This document shows, piece after piece, positions 11,409 to 21,059 of a stretch of DNA of 64,000 bases. Numbering within the stretch: position 1 is the first letter of the stretch; each line of letters starts with the position of its first letter. Under the pieces are notes generated by a model. It saw only the letters and a list, made by a program, of their open reading frames with translations. It was not told where the DNA came from and made no database searches. The DNA comes from Pseudomonas sp. PICF141 (lineage in GTDB: Bacteria > Pseudomonadota > Gammaproteobacteria > Pseudomonadales > Pseudomonadaceae), in contig NZ_MUNM01000037.1 of assembly GCF_002286815.1 (NCBI RefSeq), positions 1 through 64,000 of the forward strand. Direction: 5' to 3'. The translations under genes were made by a program, and so were the position numbers.

Positions 11409-11849
11409 ATGTCAGAGACCTTCACCAAAGGCATGGCCAGGAATATCTACTTCGGGGGAAGTATCTTTTTCTTCCTGATATTCCTGGCCTTGACCTATCA
11501 CACGGAACAGACCTTTCCAGTGCGCAGCAACGAGGCGCAGTTAACCGAATCGGTGATTCGCGGCAAGACGGTCTGGGAGCAAAACAACTGCATCGGCTGC
11601 CACACGCTGCTGGGCGAAGGCGCCTACTTTGCGCCGGAGCTGGGCAATGTGTTCCAGCGGCGTGGCGGGGAGACAGGTTTCAAACCCTTTCTGCATGCCT
11701 GGATGAAAATGCAGCCGCTGGGCGTACCGGGCCGGCGCGCGATGCCGCAGTTCAAGTTGAGTGAGCAAGAGGTGGATGACATCGCCGAGTTCCTCAAATG
11801 GAGCTCGAACATCAACACCAATAACTGGCCGCCAAACAAGGAGGGCTAA
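11409..11849 (+). CDS. norC: NorC, cytochrome c subunit of NO reductase
   Basis: The 146-residue protein has one N-terminal membrane anchor (residues about 13-30) and a periplasmic cytochrome domain with C61-IG-C64-H65 followed by LLGEGAY, as in NorC. It passes electrons to NorB. I chose the ATG at 11409 (AGAGGAAG in front) over upstream in-frame starts that would run through the REP and promoter region. norB starts three bases after its stop. Confidence 0.96.
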   Translation: MSETFTKGMARNIYFGGSIFFFLIFLALTYHTEQTFPVRSNEAQLTESVIRGKTVWEQNNCIGCHTLLGEGAYFAPELGNVFQRRGGETGFKPFLHAWMKMQPLGVPGRRAMPQFKLSEQEVDDIAEFLKWSSNINTNNWPPNKEG

Positions 11850-13280
<1,431 letters not shown>

Positions 13281-13304
13281 GCGGGTGCAATGGCTAGAAA
13301 AGGT

Positions 13305-13335
13305 CGGCCCGGCTGATACAGCGGGCCGTTTTTTT
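13305..13335 (+). terminator. rho-independent terminator between norB and norD
   Basis: CGGCCCG...CGGGCCG forms a GC-rich hairpin followed directly by seven T residues. It lies 25 bases past the norB stop and 24 bases before the norD start. It would end most norCB transcripts and leave norD at a lower level by read-through, or from its own promoter. Confidence 0.8.
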
Positions 13336-13358
13336 GGTTTCCAGCAAGGGCAAGCATC

Positions 13359-15200
13359 ATGGCGTTTACCGTCGAACTGGAAGAGTGGGTAGGCAGTGTC
13401 TGGCATCGTTTCATCACCCGGCGTGCCAGCCCGGACTTCCCTGAAGCGCGGGTTGAACTGGCCAGCCAGCAACGCCCGCTGGCGCTGTTGTTTCGCGCCA
13501 TGGGCGGCGCCAATGGCATCGGTGTGGAAGCGGCCAGCGACCGCGATCTGCTGCTGCGCCGAAATGTGTTGCAGCAGATCGCCGGCACCTGCAAACAAGT
13601 GCCGTTGGCGTGGTGTGACGCGAATAATTTGCGGCTGCCATCGAGCCTGGCGGTGTTCCCTGAAGTCGCCCTGAACGAGGAACTTTATCGCTGGCTCGCC
13701 TTGCTGGCGGCACAGGCCGGGCCGATGCGCCACTGGGGGCGGGACAATCAACGCTGGACGCAGCAGCTGTTGCAACGCTATCCCGCGTTGCGTGCTCGTT
13801 ACAAACGACTGGTCGATGGGCATCTGCAATTGCGCCCCGATCCGGCCTCGTTGAACCCCAGCGAAGCCGCACTGGAACGGGCGCTGCGCCAGGCGCTGCG
13901 CGAACCGGGCAGTGTCGAGCATTTCCCCCGCAGCGAACGGGCCGCATGGCCGCTGCCGCTGTGGTTGTATCCGCCGCAAAACCTCGCCAGCCCGCAGGCC
14001 GCGGATCTGGGCGATGAATCCGAAGAGTCGCTGACCACGCTGCCCGGCGAACAGAAAAGCGGACGTAAACGCGCAACACGGATCGATGAAAGCACCCGCG
14101 ATGGCGGGCTGTTGGTGGTGCGCCTGGAAAACCTGTTCAGCTGGACCGAGCACGTGGATCTGGATCGCTGGTCGGACGACAGCGAAGACCCGGACGCCGC
14201 CCGAGTCGCCGATGATCTGGATGAACTGACCCTGTCGCGCACCCGTCTGCGCAAGGGCGGCGGCCTTAAGCTGCACCTGGATTTGCCACCGGCCGATGTC
14301 GACGATATTCCCTTGGGCGAGGGCATCAAGTTGCCGGAGTGGGACTACCGCAAACAACAGATGCAGAACAGCTTCGTCAACCTGCAAATAATGGTGCCCC
14401 GCGACTGCGAGGCACAGCCGTTGCCTTCACGATTGAAGGCTTCGGCGCACCGCTTGCGGCGCCAGTTCGAGCACCTGCGCAACGATCGCCAATGGTTACG
14501 CCAGCAACCCCAGGGCTCTGAGCTGGACATGCAGGCCTGGCTGGATTTTCACGTTGAGCGCGAGCATGGCCAGTGTGCCGAACGGGGTCTGTTCATGGAG
14601 CAACGGCAGACCCGCCGCGACCTGGCGTGCCTGTTGCTGGCCGACGTGTCGATGTCCACCGACGCCCACCTGAACGATGAGCATCGAGTGATTGATGTCA
14701 TCCGCGACAGCCTGCTGCTGTTCGGCGAAACCTTGTCGGTGTTGGGCGATGATTTCGCCCTGTACGGGTTTTCCTCGCTGCGCCGTCAGCAAGTACGCAT
14801 GCAGGAACTCAAGGCGTTCACCCAGCGTTATGACGACACCACCCGAGGTCGCATTCAAGGGCTCAAGCCGGGGTATTACACGCGCATGGGCGCCGCCATT
14901 CGACAGGCCACGCAACTATTGGGCACGAGCAAGCGGCGCAGCAAACTATTGCTGCTGCTCACGGATGGCAAACCGAATGATCTGGACCTGTATGAAGGGC
15001 GCTACGGTGTCGAAGACACCCGCGAGGCGGTGCTGCAGGCGCGGCGTCAGGGGCTGACGCCGTTCTGTATCACGATCGACCGCGAGGCCGGGGATTACCT
15101 GCCGTACATGTTCGGTGCCAATGGCTACACCTTGATCCGTCAGCCCGAACAGTTGCCGCTGCGCTTGCCGCAGTTGTACCGCCAGCTGACTCAACCGTGA
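13359..15200 (+). CDS. norD: NorD, von Willebrand factor A protein for NO reductase activation
   Basis: The 613-residue protein has a long charged N-terminal part and a C-terminal vWA domain with a MIDAS-type metal site (ADVSMSTD near residue 429) and a later LLLTDGKPND segment. NorD pairs with a MoxR ATPase (NirQ here) to insert or activate the metal centre of NO reductase. It follows norCB past a terminator-like hairpin. Family length and synteny match P. aeruginosa NorD. Confidence 0.93.
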   Translation: MAFTVELEEWVGSVWHRFITRRASPDFPEARVELASQQRPLALLFRAMGGANGIGVEAASDRDLLLRRNVLQQIAGTCKQVPLAWCDANNLRLPSSLAVFPEVALNEELYRWLALLAAQAGPMRHWGRDNQRWTQQLLQRYPALRARYKRLVDGHLQLRPDPASLNPSEAALERALRQALREPGSVEHFPRSERAAWPLPLWLYPPQNLASPQAADLGDESEESLTTLPGEQKSGRKRATRIDESTRDGGLLVVRLENLFSWTEHVDLDRWSDDSEDPDAARVADDLDELTLSRTRLRKGGGLKLHLDLPPADVDDIPLGEGIKLPEWDYRKQQMQNSFVNLQIMVPRDCEAQPLPSRLKASAHRLRRQFEHLRNDRQWLRQQPQGSELDMQAWLDFHVEREHGQCAERGLFMEQRQTRRDLACLLLADVSMSTDAHLNDEHRVIDVIRDSLLLFGETLSVLGDDFALYGFSSLRRQQVRMQELKAFTQRYDDTTRGRIQGLKPGYYTRMGAAIRQATQLLGTSKRRSKLLLLLTDGKPNDLDLYEGRYGVEDTREAVLQARRQGLTPFCITIDREAGDYLPYMFGANGYTLIRQPEQLPLRLPQLYRQLTQP

Positions 15201-15223
15201 TGTCCTTGACCACCTGCGTCGTT

Positions 15224-15383
15224 GTAGCAGCTGGCGCAGCCTGCGTTCGGCTGCGAAGCAGTCGTAAAACCATTCACTGCGGTGTTTCAGTAGTACCGTG
15301 GGCTCAGGATTACGACTGCTTCGCAGCCGAACGCAGCCTTCGGCAGCTGCTACAGGGACGCAGGCTGCGCCAGCTGCTACAGG
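15224..15383. repeat. REP cluster between norD and dnrP
   Basis: An inverted REP pair (15224-15270 and 15313-15353) with GTAGCAGCTGGCGCAGCCTG type arms is followed by a third half copy at about 15359-15383 ending in CAGCTGCTACAGGGG. The genes on either side converge (norD plus, dnrP and dnr minus), so the cluster can serve as a bidirectional transcript end. The rest of the 198-base gap shows nothing else. Confidence 0.87.
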
Positions 15384-15398
15384 GGATATGTGCGGTCT

Positions 15399-15593
15399 TC
15401 AGCTGCGCGGTAGCCAGAAAAACATCGTCACGCAAAAGATCGTGAGGCCAACGCAGAACCACATGAATCGACGCTGGCGACGTTCTTCGGCATGTTCGGC
15501 CAGTGCCGGCAGGGGCATGCCGCATTGGCGGCACTCGATCTTTTGTGGTGGGTTGGCGTGTTGGCAATACAGGCAGACGGACATGGCACTCAC
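15399..15593 (-). CDS. dnrP: DnrP-like small zinc-ribbon membrane protein
   Basis: This 64-codon gene encodes a CxxC-x9-CxxC zinc ribbon (CLYCQ ... CRQCG) in the first 25 residues and one C-terminal transmembrane helix (FMWFCVGLTIFCVTMFFW). A GTG start overlaps the dnr stop codon (GTGA), so it is translationally coupled to dnr; an internal ATG at 15584 is the alternative. Small genes of this type sit beside dnr in P. aeruginosa and P. stutzeri (dnrP). Its biochemical role is not established, and the call rests on position and layout. Confidence 0.75.
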   Translation of the reverse strand: MSAMSVCLYCQHANPPQKIECRQCGMPLPALAEHAEERRQRRFMWFCVGLTIFCVTMFFWLPRS

Positions 15594-16273
15594 TCGAACT
15601 GTTCCAGGCGCAGGCGATCAAGAATGGCGATCTGGCGGCCGTCCTGAGTGATGATGTTTTCATCGATCAAGCGGCGAATGATCCGCGAAAAGGTTTCCGG
15701 CTGGATCGACAGATGCCCGGCAATCAATTGCTTGGCCATCGGCAGCTCGAATTGGCTGTCAACGGTTTGCTGGCGCACCAGTTGCGTCAGCAGATAACGC
15801 ACGACCCGGTGGGTGGCGTTTTTCAGCGACAGGGTTTCGATTTCATTGACCCGTTGATGCAAGCGAACGCAGAGCTTGCCCAGCAGTGCAAAGGTCAGCC
15901 GACTGTTGTTCTGCAGCAGGCGCATGTAAGTGCTGTTGGATAACCGGTAGAGCTGGGTAGGGCAGATCGCTTCGGCCGAGGCCACATAGTTCGGGGTGTC
16001 CATCAGCATCATCGCCTCGGCGAAGGTTTGCCGATCGCTGATGACCTCGAACACTTTCTCCTGCCCATCGGGGGTCAGCCGGTAGATTTTCACCGCACCG
16101 GCAATGATGAAATAGAACGAATCGGCCGGCTCACCTTGACGAAACAACGGCTCGCCTTTGTCGATGCTCAACAAGTGGCTGGTACTCATCAATTCATCCA
16201 GCTGTTCTTCATTCAACGGCTCGAACAAGTGATGACTGCGCAGAATCTGGTGATGGACGCGATGAAGCACCAT
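15590..16273 (-). CDS. dnr: DNR, NO-responsive CRP/FNR-family activator
   Basis: The 227-residue regulator has an N-terminal cyclic-nucleotide-like beta-barrel, a long dimerisation helix and a C-terminal winged helix with the FNR-type recognition segment ETFSR. It lacks the N-terminal Cys cluster of FNR/ANR, as expected for DNR, which senses NO through heme. It should bind the TTGAT-N4-ATCAA boxes found across this window. Its neighbours norCB, norD and dnrP match the P. aeruginosa order. Confidence 0.93.
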   Translation of the reverse strand: MVLHRVHHQILRSHHLFEPLNEEQLDELMSTSHLLSIDKGEPLFRQGEPADSFYFIIAGAVKIYRLTPDGQEKVFEVISDRQTFAEAMMLMDTPNYVASAEAICPTQLYRLSNSTYMRLLQNNSRLTFALLGKLCVRLHQRVNEIETLSLKNATHRVVRYLLTQLVRQQTVDSQFELPMAKQLIAGHLSIQPETFSRIIRRLIDENIITQDGRQIAILDRLRLEQFE

Positions 16274-16309
16274 GGGAATTCATCCTGAAGACAGAGAAGG
16301 GAGGACAGG

Positions 16310-16399
16310 TCAGACGAGAACCAGGGAAACGCCACTGGCCAGGGCCAGGATCGAGGTCAACACAACAAACCAGGCCACTGGCTGGATGACTTTTTTCAT
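16310..16399 (-). CDS. possible 29-residue single-span membrane peptide upstream of dnr
   Basis: The ATG at 16399 is preceded by CGGAGTCG at normal spacing. It opens a 29-codon frame that reads MKK followed by an almost unbroken hydrophobic helix ending SVSLVLV-like (VIQPVAWFVVLTSILALASG). The frame lies 36 bases before dnr on the same strand. I do not recognise the family. It could be a leader or small membrane protein co-transcribed with dnr, or a chance frame. Confidence 0.4.
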   Translation of the reverse strand: MKKVIQPVAWFVVLTSILALASGVSLVLV

Positions 16400-16584
16400 G
16401 ACGACTCCGGGTAATAGAAAGGGATCCAGGATTTTTGAAAGGTTGCCCATGCAGAGCAAGACGCGGGCCAGGCTTGGAGGGCCTTGTTTATGGGGGTTCT
16501 CAAGCATGAGGGTAAAAAAGACTATGCTCTGCAGGGTGTAAATAGCCCTGAAATGGTCATTTTTACCCTGGCGACCGATCACTT

Positions 16585-16718
16585 CTGTGGCGAGGGGGCT
16601 TGCCCCCGTTCGGCTGCGCAGCAGTCGTAAACCGGCAGATGGGTTCTATCTGACGCGCCGCGGATGCCGGTTTCAGGAGCGCTTCGCACTCCAACGGGGG
16701 CAAGCCCCCTCGCCACAG
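16585..16718. repeat. paired inverted REP elements between dnr and nnrS
   Basis: CTGTGGCGAGGGGGCTTGCC and its inverted copy GGCAAGCCCCCTCGCCACAG enclose about 85 bases. The same REP class lies at 11151-11282. The 617-base gap between dnr and nnrS otherwise holds the possible 29-codon frame, a stretch with GGGTAAAAA repeats and the DNR-like box at 16780. Confidence 0.88.
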
Positions 16719-16779
16719 GGTCACCATTCTCCCTGTCCAGGCAGGTTCAAATGACCATCGGGGCACGTCCCTTGCACAC

Positions 16780-16793
16780 TTGATCTGCGACAA
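16780..16793 (+). promoter_or_regulatory. DNR/ANR-like box upstream of nnrS
   Basis: TTGATCTGCGACAA matches TTGAT-N4-ATCAA at eight of ten half-site positions. The centre is about 104 bases before the nnrS start, giving a predicted start near 16828 and a leader of about 62 bases. NO-responsive DNR control of nnrS would fit its role. Confidence 0.65.
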
Positions 16794-16890
16794 CGGCAAG
16801 GAATCGGTAATACCCGATGATTGCCCCTGGATTTACCTCGGCGCCTGCGGGTGGGCGCAAAGGTCGGCAACAAGGTAGAGGAGTGGTTTT

Positions 16891-18081
16891 ATGCAAGTGC
16901 TTGACCGCCGTAAAGCGATGGCCATCACGCCGCTGTTTCGGCTGGCCTTTCGGCCGTTTTTCCTCGCCGGCTGCCTGTTGGCGGTGCTGGCCGTTCCGCT
17001 GTGGCTGGTCGCTTTTAGTGGTTCGATGTCCGACTGGCAACCGGCAGGCGGTTGGCTGGGCTGGCATCGGCATGAATTGCTGTTCGGGTTCGGCTTGGCG
17101 ATTATCGCGGGCTTTCTGCTGACGGCCGTGCAGACCTGGACCGGTCGCCCCGGCCTCAGCGGCAAACCGTTGGCCGCTCTGACGCTGCTGTGGTTATTGG
17201 CGCGAGTGGCTTGGCTGGCCAACGCGCCGTGGCCGTTGCTCGCGGTGCTGGAACTGGCGTTCCCGTTGGCGGTGGCGGTGCTCATGGGTTTCACCTTGTG
17301 GAAGGTGCGGCAGAAACGTAACTACCCGATTGTGGTGGTCTTGCTGTTGTTGGCCGTGGCCGACGGGTTGTCCTTGTACGGCCTGGTCGAGGGGCATGAA
17401 GGCTGGCAGCGCCAGGGTGTGCTGAGCGGCATCTGGCTGGTGGCGGCGATGATGGGGTTGATTGGTGGGCGGGTGATTCCGTTCTTCACCCAGCGTGGCC
17501 TTGGCCGGGTCGAAGGCGTTGCCGCCTGGCCCTGGCTGGATAGATTGCTGTTGGTGGGCTCGCCGCTGGTGGCGTTGTTATATGCCGCAGGACCTGCGCT
17601 CAACCCCACTGTCTGGGTGGGCCTGTTGTTCGCGGTGCTGGCGGCGGGGCATCTGGTGCGACTGGTGCGCTGGCATGACCGGGCACTCTGGCACGTACCG
17701 TTGCTGTGGTCGCTGCACCTGGCTTATGGCTGGCTGGCGGTGGCGTGTCTCGGGATGGCGCTGTGGCATTTCGGCGTGCCGATCAATCCGAGCCTGGCGG
17801 TGCATTGCCTGACCATCGGGGCCATGGGCGGCCTGGTGTTGGCGATGATTGCTCGGGTCAGCCTGGGGCATACCGGCCGTGCGCTGGAGCCGCCGTCGGG
17901 CATGACCCTGGCGTTCATCTTGCTCAACCTGGCGTGCCTGAGCCGGGTCGTGTTGGTCGAGTTCTTTCCCTTGCCGGCATTGTGGCTGGCGGGCCTGTGC
18001 TGGGCGCTGGCGTTTGCGCTGTATGCCTGGCGTTATGGGCCGATGCTGTTGCGGGCCCGGGTCGACGGTCATCCGGGATGA
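16891..18081 (+). CDS. nnrS: NnrS, heme- and copper-containing NO-stress membrane protein
   Basis: The 396-residue protein has about 12 transmembrane helices and conserved His-rich segments (GWHRHELLFGFG, HCLTIGAMGG) of the NnrS family. NnrS lowers damage from NO and nitrosative stress, for example by protecting iron centres from dinitrosyl-iron formation; the mechanism is only partly known. GAGGAG precedes the ATG. It is followed after 28 bases by a small membrane protein gene, the same pairing as PA2662-PA2661 as I recall it. Confidence 0.92.
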   Translation: MQVLDRRKAMAITPLFRLAFRPFFLAGCLLAVLAVPLWLVAFSGSMSDWQPAGGWLGWHRHELLFGFGLAIIAGFLLTAVQTWTGRPGLSGKPLAALTLLWLLARVAWLANAPWPLLAVLELAFPLAVAVLMGFTLWKVRQKRNYPIVVVLLLLAVADGLSLYGLVEGHEGWQRQGVLSGIWLVAAMMGLIGGRVIPFFTQRGLGRVEGVAAWPWLDRLLLVGSPLVALLYAAGPALNPTVWVGLLFAVLAAGHLVRLVRWHDRALWHVPLLWSLHLAYGWLAVACLGMALWHFGVPINPSLAVHCLTIGAMGGLVLAMIARVSLGHTGRALEPPSGMTLAFILLNLACLSRVVLVEFFPLPALWLAGLCWALAFALYAWRYGPMLLRARVDGHPG

Positions 18082-18109
18082 GCACGCGAACTGACAGAGG
18101 CTGGCGCTG

Positions 18110-18547
18110 ATGTATCCCTTTTTACTGGTCACGCATTTGCTGGCAGCGATTGCTTTCATCGGCACGCTGTTTTTCGAGGTGGTCATCTGGCATCGCGCGC
18201 GCCAGCGGTTGGTGGATACTGCGCAAACCACGGCCGATCAGGCGATTGCCATGCGTTCGCGCAAGGTGCTGCATGGTGTGGTGTTGCTGTTGTATGGCGC
18301 CGGCATTGGCCTGGCGTGGCAGTACCGGGGCGCATTGAGTCAGCCGCTGGCCAGCAGTTTTGGCACGTTGCTGAGCCTCAAGATCCTGTTGGCCCTGAGC
18401 ATCATCGGTCATTACTTGCTGCTGGCTTATTGGCTGACCCATGCGCGCCTGACCGTGACTCGCGCCAGCTGGATTCGCCGCAGCATTCTCGGGCACATGG
18501 TATTGATCGTGATCCTGGCCAAGGCGATGTTCTATTGGCACGGTTGA
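18110..18547 (+). CDS. CopD-like small membrane protein downstream of nnrS
   Basis: The 145-residue protein is predicted to span the membrane four times, with conserved His in the first helix (VTHLLAAIAFIGTLFFEV) and in later helices (VLHGVVLLLYGAG, IIGHYLLL, ILGHMVLI). This layout resembles the CopD/cytochrome-b561-like family, and the His could bind heme or copper. Pairing with nnrS suggests a role in NO tolerance or terminal electron flow. The function is unknown. Confidence 0.75.
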   Translation: MYPFLLVTHLLAAIAFIGTLFFEVVIWHRARQRLVDTAQTTADQAIAMRSRKVLHGVVLLLYGAGIGLAWQYRGALSQPLASSFGTLLSLKILLALSIIGHYLLLAYWLTHARLTVTRASWIRRSILGHMVLIVILAKAMFYWHG

Positions 18548-18622
18548 TCATGAGCGGTGCCGGGTAAACCAGACCCGCGTCAACCGGTAGGCTGCCGCGG
18601 GTTGGCGGTGACTGGCGATCGA

Positions 18623-19297
18623 TCAATGACGAGGGTTGAGGGCATTGATGAACAACACGTTGTTTTCCAGATGGATGTGCTCCATCAAGTCATCTTTGAA
18701 TTCCTGCAGCCCGCGATAGAGGGCGCGCCAAGTGTTACAGGCATCGGCAGGCGGGATGATGTCATTGGTCAGGGCGAGTATTTTCTCCAGTGCTTCGCCA
18801 TGTTGATCATGTTCGAAGCGCAGCACCTGGATCGGCGGAACCGCATGAGCACCGATGCCTTGTTGCAGCATCGGGAACAGCACCTGTTCTTCCTTGAGCA
18901 TGTGGCCTTCGAGCTCTTGCTGCATGTCGGTCAAAAGATCGGCCAGGCCGTTGGGGCAACTGCTGCGCGCGCCATGGACCTGCTCGACGCGGCGGGCCAG
19001 ACGAATCAGCTCCGGCAGTTGCTCGCGGTGTCGGGCGTGGTAGCGCGTCAGAAGGTGGGCGATCAGCAGTCCCAAAGGTTCGTTACGCCAGTCGTGCTGG
19101 GTTTCGCCGGCGTCTTGCAGAATGTTCAGGGCGTCGGCAATGAGGACCGGATCGAGGTTTTTGCCAAGGGCCGCTTCACGCAGGCTTTTATGCCCGCCGC
19201 AACAGAAGTCCAGTTTGAAGGTGTGGAAGATCCGGGTGGCACCGGGAATGTCGCAGGCCAGTTGGCCGAGGCTTTGTTCCAATAGGGTCTGGCTCAT
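18623..19297 (-). CDS. dnrN: DnrN/YtfE (RIC) di-iron protein for Fe-S repair under NO stress
   Basis: The 224-residue protein has an N-terminal ScdA_N domain with the DFCCGGHKSL motif, then a hemerythrin-like four-helix bundle with H and E ligands (RYHARH, EGHMLKEEQVLFP, FEHDQHGE, HIHLENNVLFP-type ending). It matches the RIC family (YtfE, DnrN, NorA), which repairs iron-sulfur or di-iron centres damaged by NO. AAGGAA precedes the ATG at 19297. A sigma-54 promoter with NorR-like sites faces it, and the regulator gene is divergent. Confidence 0.93.
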   Translation of the reverse strand: MSQTLLEQSLGQLACDIPGATRIFHTFKLDFCCGGHKSLREAALGKNLDPVLIADALNILQDAGETQHDWRNEPLGLLIAHLLTRYHARHREQLPELIRLARRVEQVHGARSSCPNGLADLLTDMQQELEGHMLKEEQVLFPMLQQGIGAHAVPPIQVLRFEHDQHGEALEKILALTNDIIPPADACNTWRALYRGLQEFKDDLMEHIHLENNVLFINALNPRH

Positions 19298-19337
19298 CAG
19301 GGTTCCTTGTTTGGGTTTCAACGGTTCCCCAGGCTCA

Positions 19338-19354
19338 TTGCATCCGACGTGCCA
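19338..19354 (-). promoter_or_regulatory. sigma-54 (-24/-12) promoter of dnrN
   Basis: On the minus strand this reads TGGCACGTCGGATGCAA. It has GG and GC separated by exactly ten bases and matches the RpoN consensus TGGCAC-N5-TTGCA in all but one or two positions. It lies about 41-57 bases before the dnrN start, facing dnrN, and the divergent gene encodes a sigma-54 activator. The match is strong and the context is self-consistent. Confidence 0.88.
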
Positions 19355-19395
19355 TATTCAACTGATTGAAAAACATCGGTTATTTTTTAGTTGTG

Positions 19396-19431
19396 GTGAT
19401 ACAAACCCCGATGCTTCAGGGTGAAACCAAC
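19396..19431. promoter_or_regulatory. two NorR-like enhancer sites between dnrN and norR
   Basis: GTGATACAAAC (19396-19406) and GTGAAACCAAC (19421-19431) both fit the GT-N7-AC pattern of NorR enhancer sites and start 25 bases apart. E. coli norV has three such sites; I saw only two here. They lie about 42-93 bases upstream of the sigma-54 promoter of dnrN and next to the norR start, so autoregulation is also possible. Confidence 0.6.
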
Positions 19432-19451
19432 CATAGAGGGTGATTACTACC

Positions 19452-20981
19452 ATGCTGCGAGAAAGCCTGGCAGCCGACCTGATCGTCGAGTTGCCCAATG
19501 CCGTGCGGTTGCAACGATTGGTCCAGACCCTGCGCGAATACTTCAACAGTGGCGCCGTGGGCTTGTTGCGTCTGGATGACGACAGCCTCAGGCCGGTGGC
19601 GACGGTGGGGCTGGTTCATGAAGCATTGGGGCGCCGCTTCGTCATTGCCCAGCATCCTCGGCTGGCGGCAATCATGGCGTCGCGCGAGCCGACCTGGTTC
19701 GAACCCGACAGTCGCTTGCCCGACCCTTACGACGGCTTGCTCGACAACCACATCGGCGAGCCGCTGCCGGTGCATGACTGCATGGGCGTGAGCCTGTATG
19801 TCGAGGGGCGGATCTGGGGCGCGATCACCCTCGATGCGCTGCACGCCGGGACCTTCGACAGCCGGGCGCGGGAAGAGCTCAAACGCTGCACCTTGCAGAT
19901 CGAAGCCGCCGTGCGGGTCACCCGGCTCGAGCAGGAAAACCGTAGCTTGCGCCTGTCCCGCAGCGATCCCCAGGATTTGCGAATGCCGGTCGAGGAGGGC
20001 GAGATCCTGGGGCAGAGTGAGGTGTTGCATCAGTTGCTCAATGAGCTGGATGTACTGGCCGACTCCGATCTGCCGGTGTTGCTGTTGGGCGAGACCGGGG
20101 TCGGCAAAGAGTTGTTCGCCCGGCGTTTGCATCGTCTTTCAAGGCGCCACCACAAACCGCTGATACACGTTAACTGCGCCGCTTTGCCGGAGTCGCTGGC
20201 GGAGAGTGAGTTGTTCGGCCATGTCAAAGGCGCCTTCTCCGGCGCCACCAGTGACCGTGCCGGACGCTTCGATGCCGCCAATGGAGGCACGCTGTTTCTC
20301 GATGAAGTCGGAGAGCTGCCCTTGAGCGTGCAAGCGAAGTTACTGCGCACCCTGCAGAACGGCGAGATCCAGCGCCTCGGCGCCGACAAGCCGTTGCACG
20401 TGGATGTGCGCATCATCGCCGCCACCAACCGGCACCTGCCGGACAGCATCCGCGACGGCTTGTTTCGCGCCGATCTGTATCACCGGCTTTCGGTGTACCC
20501 GGTACCGATTCCGCCCCTGCGCGAGCGCGGTAATGACGTGTTGATGCTCGCCGGGCATTTCCTTGAACTCAATCGGGCGCGGCTTGGCCTGCGTGGTTTG
20601 CGCCTGTCGCCAGCGGCGGAACGCGCGCTGCTGTTTTATACCTGGCCGGGCAATGTGCGTGAACTGGAACACGTAATCAGCCGGGCGGCGTTGAAGCAGC
20701 TCAGTCGCGGTACGAGTCGCGCGTTGATCATGACGCTGGAGCCTGAAATTCTCGATCTCGACAGCGCGATGGCGGCATCGGGGGCGGCGGTCGAGCCATC
20801 CCCGGACGTTACCGCTGATCTGCCGTTCCAGCCCTTGGGCGAAGCCGTTGACGATTACCAGCGCAAGAAAATCCTCCAGGCCCTGAGCCTGTCCGGGGAA
20901 AACTGGGCCAGCGCCGCGCGGATTCTGGAAGTCGATCCCAGCAACCTGCACAAACTGGCGCGGCGGCTGCGTCTCAAGTAG
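19452..20981 (+). CDS. norR: NorR/FhpR-type NO-sensing sigma-54 activator
   Basis: The 509-residue protein has an N-terminal GAF domain with residues that resemble the NorR non-heme iron site (H108-D-C110, Arg and Asp at about R70, R78, D91). A central AAA+ domain follows (Walker A GETGVGKE, and the sigma-54 contact loop GAFSGA, the usual form being GAFTGA), and then a C-terminal Fis-type helix-turn-helix. It should drive dnrN through 19338-19354. P. aeruginosa FhpR is the closest relative in context because it also lies near nnrS. An upstream GTG at 19440 is an alternative start. Confidence 0.88.
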   Translation: MLRESLAADLIVELPNAVRLQRLVQTLREYFNSGAVGLLRLDDDSLRPVATVGLVHEALGRRFVIAQHPRLAAIMASREPTWFEPDSRLPDPYDGLLDNHIGEPLPVHDCMGVSLYVEGRIWGAITLDALHAGTFDSRAREELKRCTLQIEAAVRVTRLEQENRSLRLSRSDPQDLRMPVEEGEILGQSEVLHQLLNELDVLADSDLPVLLLGETGVGKELFARRLHRLSRRHHKPLIHVNCAALPESLAESELFGHVKGAFSGATSDRAGRFDAANGGTLFLDEVGELPLSVQAKLLRTLQNGEIQRLGADKPLHVDVRIIAATNRHLPDSIRDGLFRADLYHRLSVYPVPIPPLRERGNDVLMLAGHFLELNRARLGLRGLRLSPAAERALLFYTWPGNVRELEHVISRAALKQLSRGTSRALIMTLEPEILDLDSAMAASGAAVEPSPDVTADLPFQPLGEAVDDYQRKKILQALSLSGENWASAARILEVDPSNLHKLARRLRLK

Positions 20982-20990
20982 GCGACAGTG

Positions 20991-21004
20991 TTGATGGCGG
21001 TCAA
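20991..21004 (+). promoter_or_regulatory. ANR/DNR box in front of pdxH
   Basis: TTGATGGCGGTCAA matches TTGAT-N4-ATCAA with one change (GTCAA). The centre is about 62 bases from the pdxH start, so a class II start near 21039 would leave a 21-base leader with GGAG in it. The spacing is ideal. It implies that pdxH is induced by low O2 or NO. Confidence 0.8.
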
Positions 21005-21059
21005 GGTGGCTTTGCGCAGTGCCTCGCACACTGCGTAAAACCTTCCGGAGATTACCGCC

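Noticed and set aside
16343..16356. possible ANR box before dnr (minus strand TTGACCTCGATCCT)
   Set aside because: Only eight of ten half-site bases match, and it falls inside the hydrophobic 29-codon frame; I could not separate it from chance.
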